Shown in pieces: positions 5,692-8,952 of a DNA stretch of 8,952 nt; position 1 is the first letter of the stretch, and every line of letters starts with the position of its first letter. The DNA is from Thermoleophilaceae bacterium (lineage in GTDB: Bacteria > Actinomycetota > Thermoleophilia > Solirubrobacterales > Thermoleophilaceae). The translations under genes were made by a program, and so were the position numbers. The stretch lies in NCBI GenBank assembly GCA_013696425.1, contig JACCYP010000135.1, positions 1 through 8,952 of the forward strand, written 5' to 3'. Under the pieces are notes generated by a model. It ran no database searches and was not told the DNA's origin. It was given only the letters and a program-made list of their open reading frames with translations.

Positions 5692-6723
5692 ATGATCCGG
5701 GCATGCACTCGCTCTTGGGGGCGGATATCACTGCTCGCACTCCTCGCCGTGGCCATGCTCGCCCTGCCGGCGATCGCTCAGGCTAACAACGGCAAGCTCC
5801 ACGATCTGAAGGTCTACAAGACCGAGCAGCATGTCGACCTCGACGGCGAGTTCCCCGGCAACTACGCCCACGTGCACAACTACTGCCGCCCCGGCGACCA
5901 GGCGATCGACGGCATGTGGCGGATCGACCACGTCGATCAGGCCAACCCGCAGCTCGACATGTTCGGCGACCATCGCGACGTCGAGGTTCTGCGCTCCTAC
6001 TCCGACGGCCACCAGGACGGCGATGAGGCCGAGTGGCACTTCGAGCTGCGCAACCACGCCGACGGCCGCGCTCAGGTGAAGTTGTTCACGGTCTGCCTCG
6101 ATCTCACGACCGAGTCCGCGGGCAGCCCGCCGCACACCCACGGCCTGTTCGTCACCCCCGGGCGTACCCAGAAAGTGACGCTGCCGGTCGCTGGCGTGCA
6201 CAACTTCACGACCAACGGGAACTTCGCCCCCGCGGCGAACCAGGAGTGCCCGGCCAACCACATCGTCGTTGCCCCTGGCTACCGCGTGAACTCCGGTCGG
6301 GTGCGCCTGACGCGCTCGATGCCCTCGGCGAACGGGCGCGGCTGGCAGTGGAGTTTCCTCGCCCAGACAGCGCCGGCGACGATCCAGCTCTCCTACTACT
6401 GCCTGCGCCTTTCGGTGAACTCCGCCGGCGCCGGTCCGCACAGCCACCCGCTGCACGTCGAGTACGAGCCGGCTGGGCTGCCCGGCCAGAACGGCAACCT
6501 CGGCGCGTTCCGCTCGACCCGCCAGATCGACTGCAAGGACCACCACAAGGGCATCGTCGGATGGTTCAGCCTGCACAACCCCAACCACCAGTGGTTCCTC
6601 GGCATGGACCCGCGGATCAAGTCCCGCGCGTTCCACTTCTGGCAGAACGAGGACCAAGCCAACGGGTTCACCCACGGCCTCACCTGCCTGCGCTACCGCA
6701 CGGGCAAGCAGGTGGCGGCCTAG
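5692..6723 (+). CDS. Secreted protein with three paired-cysteine repeats
   Basis: A 343-residue exported protein I cannot name. Residues 1-31 form a Sec signal peptide: basic RACTRSWGR, hydrophobic ISLLALLAVAMLALPAIA, and AQA before NN, so cleavage after Ala31 is predicted. The mature part shows three units, each opened by one cysteine and closed by a Cys-Leu: Cys65-Cys135, Cys186-Cys237 and Cys281-Cys332. Each has a glycine and aromatic stretch near its start and an aromatic (W115, W218, F314) about 18-20 residues before the second cysteine. Units 1 and 2 are followed, at the same offset, by matching tails ESAGSPPHTHGL and NSAGAGPHSHPL. This recalls the beta-rich CPxG...C repeats of many actinobacterial secreted proteins; disulfides within units are inferred. 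An AAGGG ribosome site at 5681-5685 lies six bases before the ATG. The gene stands alone and ends before a hairpin. Confidence 0.85.
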   Translation: MIRACTRSWGRISLLALLAVAMLALPAIAQANNGKLHDLKVYKTEQHVDLDGEFPGNYAHVHNYCRPGDQAIDGMWRIDHVDQANPQLDMFGDHRDVEVLRSYSDGHQDGDEAEWHFELRNHADGRAQVKLFTVCLDLTTESAGSPPHTHGLFVTPGRTQKVTLPVAGVHNFTTNGNFAPAANQECPANHIVVAPGYRVNSGRVRLTRSMPSANGRGWQWSFLAQTAPATIQLSYYCLRLSVNSAGAGPHSHPLHVEYEPAGLPGQNGNLGAFRSTRQIDCKDHHKGIVGWFSLHNPNHQWFLGMDPRIKSRAFHFWQNEDQANGFTHGLTCLRYRTGKQVAA

Positions 6724-6777
6724 CGGGACGCCCGGGGCGCCGCACCGGCCCCCAGCCACAGCAGGCCTAAAACGCGC

Positions 6778-6804
6778 AACGGCACCGGTGACCCCGGTGC
6801 CGTT
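6778..6804. terminator. Bidirectional hairpin terminator
   Basis: A perfect 11-base-pair inverted repeat, AACGGCACCGG (6778-6788) and CCGGTGCCGTT (6794-6804), encloses the 5-base loop TGACC. On the minus strand it is followed by GCGCGTTTTAG, giving a short T-run after the tRNA gene. On the plus strand it is followed only by GTCGTT, a weak T-tail after the secreted-protein gene. It sits exactly between two convergent transcripts, so it probably stops both. Confidence 0.85.
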
Positions 6805-6812
6805 GTCGTTCA

Positions 6813-6885
6813 CGCGCCCGGCTGGATTCGAACCAGCGGCTTCCGCCTTCGGAGGGCGGCACTCTATCCACTGAGCTACGGGCGC
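6813..6885 (-). tRNA. tRNA-Arg (anticodon CCG)
   Basis: Read on the minus strand, the 73-base sequence folds into a full cloverleaf. The acceptor stem is GCGCCCG with CGGGCGC, and the D stem is GCTC with GAGT. The anticodon stem is CCGCC with GGCGG around the loop CTCCGAA, and the T stem is GCTGG with CCAGC around TTCGAAT. The anticodon CCG reads the arginine codon CGG. The discriminator base is G and the CCA end is not encoded. The gene starts 13 bases after the stop of the small membrane-protein gene on the same strand, so the two may share a transcript that ends at the hairpin at 6778-6804. Confidence 0.97.
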
Positions 6886-6898
6886 TAGGGGAGCGAGT

Positions 6899-7084
6899 CT
6901 AGTCCGAGCGGGCGTTGATCTTGATGCGGCGCGCGAGCGGGATCAGGTACCAGAGCATCGCGAACAGACCGAAGGCCGCCGCGGTCACGATCCAGATAAT
7001 CGAGCCGTTGTAGAGGCGGTCGGTAATGAGCAGGACCACTCCGGTCATCGCGATGCCGAGGAGGCCGAGACCGATCATTGCCAT
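6899..7084 (-). CDS. Small two-helix membrane protein (possibly 5'-frameshifted)
   Basis: A 61-residue hydrophobic protein I do not recognise. From ATG at 7084 it shows one transmembrane helix (about residues 3-20, MIGLGLLGIAMTGVVLLI), a short loop DRLYNGS, a second helix (about 28-50) and a basic tail RRIKINARSD, which suggests a hairpin with both ends in the cytoplasm. No ribosome site stands at a normal distance before this ATG; AAAGGA lies about 20 bases upstream. The frame stays open upstream without a start codon and encodes HQRQRERIIAWSNA, which looks like real protein. It connects to a better start (ATG 7152, MADEQSSPF) only by a one-base frame change at 7126-7132, giving 84 residues. 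The internal ATG may therefore be an artefact of a frameshift or sequence error. tRNA-Arg follows 13 bases after the stop. Confidence 0.6.
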   Translation of the reverse strand: MAMIGLGLLGIAMTGVVLLITDRLYNGSIIWIVTAAAFGLFAMLWYLIPLARRIKINARSD

Positions 7085-7152
7085 CGCGTTCGACCAGGCG
7101 ATGATCCTTTCGCGCTGGCGCTGGTGAAAGGGGAAGACTGCTCGTCGGCCAT
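7085..7152 (-). other. Probable displaced 5' end of the small membrane-protein gene
   Basis: ATG at 7152-7150 has GGAG four bases upstream and encodes MADEQSSPF before its own frame runs on to a stop at 7077-7075. At C CCT TTC (7132-7126), a step back by one base joins it to HQRQRERIIAWSNA and then to the 61-residue frame. The element can be explained as a lost base in the C4 run, real or from sequencing, or as ribosomal frameshifting. Confidence 0.5.
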
Positions 7153-7158
7153 TACGCT
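7153..7158 (+). promoter_or_regulatory. Candidate -10 box, leaderless metallophosphoesterase operon
   Basis: TACGCT is followed by CCGCGC and the GTG start at 7165, the same six-base spacing and nearly the same bases as before the rfbF-like gene. This supports a leaderless transcript for the metallophosphoesterase, RNase Z and PASTA genes. No -35 match is evident. Confidence 0.55.
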
Positions 7159-7164
7159 CCGCGC

Positions 7165-7641
7165 GTGCTCATCGGGATCATCTCGGACACTCATACCCGG
7201 CCCCTGCCGCAGGATTGCATCGCGCGCCTCGAAACCACGGAGCTCATCCTCCACGCCGGCGATTTCGCCGACGCCGAGACCCTCGCCGCGATCCGCGCCA
7301 TCGGCCCGCCGGTGAAGGCGGTGCACGGGAACGTCGACGACTCAGACATCCGGCGCACGCTGCCCGGCGAGCTGCTCGTGAAAGCGGGCGCGGCCACGTT
7401 CGCCATCCTTCACGACGCCGGACCGCGCGCCAATCGCCTCGCCCGGATGCGCAAGCACTTCCCGAAGGCGAACGCGGTCGTGTTCGGGCACTCCCACATA
7501 CCGCTGCACGAGCACGAGGACGGCTTCCACGTGTTCAACCCCGGCAGCCCTACCGACCGCAGGAGCCAACCCGTGCACACCATGGGCCTCGCAACGGTGG
7601 GGCATGGCACCATCGCCTTCGAGATCGTCGAGCTGCCCTGA
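7165..7641 (+). CDS. YfcE/MJ0936-family metallophosphoesterase
   Basis: A 158-residue calcineurin-like phosphoesterase of the YfcE/MJ0936 group, small two-metal phosphodiesterases of the cytoplasm whose natural substrate is mostly unknown. All metal-site motifs are visible: ISDTH (Asp8, His10), HAGDF (Asp33), HGNVD (Asn56), LHDAG (His83) and VFGHSH (His109, His111), followed by the family NPGS at 125-128. Length is normal for the family. GTG 7165 is chosen because the conserved first strand LIGIISD begins immediately after it and a -10 box stands six bases before. The stop TGA overlaps the RNase Z ATG by one base, so the genes form an operon. A nuclease or tRNA-linked role suggested by the RNase Z neighbour is speculative. 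Confidence 0.93.
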   Translation: MLIGIISDTHTRPLPQDCIARLETTELILHAGDFADAETLAAIRAIGPPVKAVHGNVDDSDIRRTLPGELLVKAGAATFAILHDAGPRANRLARMRKHFPKANAVVFGHSHIPLHEHEDGFHVFNPGSPTDRRSQPVHTMGLATVGHGTIAFEIVELP

Positions 7642-8561
7642 TGGATCTCGACGTGGTCTTCGTCGGCACCGCGGGAAGCGCTCCGACCGCCCGCCGCGGC
7701 CTGCCCGCCACGCTCGTGCGCCGCGGCGGCGACAAACTCCTCTTCGACTGCGGCGAGGGCACTCAGCGCCAGCTGCTGAAGAGCACGGGTCTCGTCGAGC
7801 TCGAGGACGTGTTCATCACCCACTTCCACGCCGACCACGTGCTCGGCCTCCCGGGCATGCTCAAGACCTTCGGCCTGCGCGGCCGCGAGGCACCCCTCAC
7901 CGTTCACGGGCCGCCCGGGCTCGCGAAGCTCTGGAGCGGCCTCCGCCCCATGGTCGGCCGCACTCCCTTCGACGTGGAGCTGATCGAGCTCGAGCCGGGC
8001 GACGCCGTCGAGCGCGAGGACTTCCGGATCGCTCCCTTCCGTGTGGATCACGGCGTCGAGGCCTTCGGCTACGCGGTCGTCGAGGACGACCGCCCCGGCC
8101 GCTTCGACGAGGCGAAGGCGCGCGAACTGGGCGTCGAGCCCGGCCCGGACTTCGGCCGCCTCCAGCAGGGCGAGCAGGTGGGGGACGTGAAGCCCGGCGA
8201 CGTGCTCGGCGAATCGCGGCGCGGGCGCAAGGTCGTGCTCGCAGGCGACGGCGTCCCCTCGGAAACCACACGCGTGGCCGCCGACGGCGCCGACCTGCTC
8301 GTGCATGAGGCCACCTTCGGCGACGAGGAGTCCGACCGCGCGCAGGAGACCCTGCACGCCACCGCCCGCGGCGCGGCGGAGCTGGCGAAGGGCGCCGGGG
8401 TAGCGCTACTCGCGCTCACCCACGTCTCCCAGCGCTACGCCGGCGGCGAGCTGCGTGACGAGGCGCGCGAGGTGTTCGAGAGCACGATCGTCCCGCGCGA
8501 CTTCGACAGCGTCGAGATCCCCTTCCCCGAGCGCGGCGGGCCGGTGCACATCCGCCCGTGA
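7641..8561 (+). CDS. rnz: Ribonuclease Z (tRNA 3'-processing endonuclease)
   Basis: A 306-residue zinc-dependent beta-lactamase-fold nuclease that cuts the 3' trailer from precursor tRNAs, needed where CCA is not encoded, as in the tRNA-Arg of this window. Visible are FDCGEGTQRQLL (35-46), the metal-binding THFHADHVLGLPG (60-72; His61, His63, Asp65, His66), VDHGVEAFGY with His137, GPDFGRLQQG (168-177), LAGDG with Asp203, and LTHVSQRY with His261. These are the RNase Z long-motif set in the normal order and length of the bacterial short form. The ATG at 7641 overlaps the upstream TGA (TGATG). The open frame extends farther upstream only as a shadow inside the metallophosphoesterase gene. The stop overlaps the PASTA gene start by four bases. 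Confidence 0.96.
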   Translation: MDLDVVFVGTAGSAPTARRGLPATLVRRGGDKLLFDCGEGTQRQLLKSTGLVELEDVFITHFHADHVLGLPGMLKTFGLRGREAPLTVHGPPGLAKLWSGLRPMVGRTPFDVELIELEPGDAVEREDFRIAPFRVDHGVEAFGYAVVEDDRPGRFDEAKARELGVEPGPDFGRLQQGEQVGDVKPGDVLGESRRGRKVVLAGDGVPSETTRVAADGADLLVHEATFGDEESDRAQETLHATARGAAELAKGAGVALLALTHVSQRYAGGELRDEAREVFESTIVPRDFDSVEIPFPERGGPVHIRP

Positions 8562-8908
8562 ACGCCCGCGCGGCAATCGCACTCGCCGCCGCCTGCGGCC
8601 TGCTCGCCGGCGTGCTGCTGACCCTCGCCGTCGGGAAGGGGGACACGAAGACGGTCACCAAGACGGTCCAGCGGCCGGGACCGGGCCAGACCGTGATCAC
8701 GAAGTCGCCCGTGCCCGACGTGACGGGCGAGCGCCTCGACGTTGCGCGGGAGCGGATCGAGCGCCAGGACTTCCTCGTCGAGATCGAGGGCGGCGGCGCT
8801 CTGGGTGTGATCCAGGACGAGAACTGGAAGGTGGTCTCCCAAACCCCTCCGCCGGAGACGTCCCTGGAGTCGGGCTCGAACGTCACGCTCGTGATCGACC
8901 GCCGCTAG
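8558..8908 (+). CDS. Membrane-anchored single-PASTA-domain protein
   Basis: A 116-residue protein of unknown function. Residues 4-25 (RAAIALAAACGLLAGVLLTLAV) form one membrane helix or uncleaved signal; the Cys13 context is not a lipobox. A Thr/Lys/Pro linker (KTVTKTVQRPGPGQTV) leads to one PASTA domain at about 50-114: PVPDVTGERLDVARERI, then VVSQTPPPETSLESGSNVTLVI. PASTA domains bind peptidoglycan or act in cell-wall proteins such as PknB kinases and penicillin-binding proteins; here neither a kinase nor a transpeptidase domain is attached. The GTG start at 8558 overlaps the RNase Z stop (GTGA), so it is likely translated with it. The TAG stop lies in a GCTAGC palindrome shared with a convergent frame. 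An extracytoplasmic wall-sensing role is inference. Confidence 0.88.
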   Translation: MNARAAIALAAACGLLAGVLLTLAVGKGDTKTVTKTVQRPGPGQTVITKSPVPDVTGERLDVARERIERQDFLVEIEGGGALGVIQDENWKVVSQTPPPETSLESGSNVTLVIDRR

Positions 8909-8909
8909 C
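8904..8909. other. Second GCTAGC shared by convergent stops
   Basis: TAG at 8906-8908 ends the PASTA gene. On the minus strand TAG read from 8907 to 8905 ends the frame entering from the right edge. The surrounding GCTAGCTGT is identical to that at 4921-4929. Confidence 0.5.
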
Positions 8910-8952
8910 TGTCCTGCCTCAAGACGTCCCGAACGCGGCTGATGGGTGGACG
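8905..8952 (-). CDS. Possible C-terminal end of a convergent gene, unidentified
   Basis: The minus strand is open from the right edge for 15 codons, RPPISRVRDVLRQDS, and then a TAG stop. The peptide is hydrophilic and helix-like, and the tail-to-tail layout repeats that of the rfbG/NUDIX pair. It is too short for a family assignment. Chance open reading is quite possible over so few codons. Confidence 0.35.
   Translation of the reverse strand, partial: RPPISRVRDVLRQDS

Noticed and set aside
5728..6813. 361-residue minus-strand frame antisense to the secreted protein
   Set aside because: Composition is Val/Ala/Gly/Arg repetitive with no motif; the plus strand has a signal peptide, a ribosome site and repeats.
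7215..7640. Extension of the RNase Z frame into the metallophosphoesterase gene
   Set aside because: The stretch is Arg/His-rich shadow reading; the RNase Z fold starts at MDLDVVFVGT from ATG 7641.

Overview
This is a GC-rich, gene-dense stretch of bacterial chromosome. Several things suggest a high-GC actinobacterium, perhaps of the Thermoleophilia (Solirubrobacterales/Gaiellales) type: frequent GTG starts, 4-base stop/start overlaps, TANNNT boxes placed six bases before a GTG start (leaderless genes), and a secreted protein built of paired-cysteine repeats. The taxonomic placement is inference. No mobile element, CRISPR array or phage gene is visible.

Positions 1-3195 (minus strand) hold five tightly packed genes, read right to left. 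They are a TylF/MycF-type O-methyltransferase, a class I methyltransferase, an FkbM-type methyltransferase, a family 8 glycosyltransferase, and the first 33 codons of a probable polysaccharide flippase that runs off the left edge. The last three junctions are 4-base overlaps (GTGA, GTGA, ATGA). This looks like part of a surface-glycan locus with an unusually dense set of methylation enzymes.

Positions 3229-4925 (plus strand) diverge from that operon. They hold a glucose-1-phosphate cytidylyltransferase homologue (rfbF-like) and a CDP-glucose 4,6-dehydratase homologue (rfbG-like), which together should supply CDP-4-keto-6-deoxyglucose. A convergent NUDIX hydrolase (4922-5593, minus) shares a palindromic CTAG stop with rfbG.

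Positions 5692-6723 hold an exported protein with three repeats of a two-cysteine domain. A hairpin that can end transcription from both sides follows. Beyond it, on the minus strand, are tRNA-Arg(CCG) and a small two-helix membrane protein. The small protein's 5' part appears to lie in another frame, joined at a C-run slippery sequence.

Positions 7165-8908 (plus strand) form a three-gene overlapping operon: a YfcE-like metallophosphoesterase, ribonuclease Z, and a membrane-anchored single-PASTA protein. The last 48 bases probably contain the 3' end of a convergent minus-strand gene, again sharing a CTAG stop.

The most unusual signal is a 23-base element at 3211-3233 that recurs at 7147-7169 with 21 identities. 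At both sites it carries a -10-like box plus leaderless GTG for the plus-strand gene and, on the other strand, an SD-like GGAG plus an RTG codon for the divergent gene, with identical 12-base spacing between the two starts.
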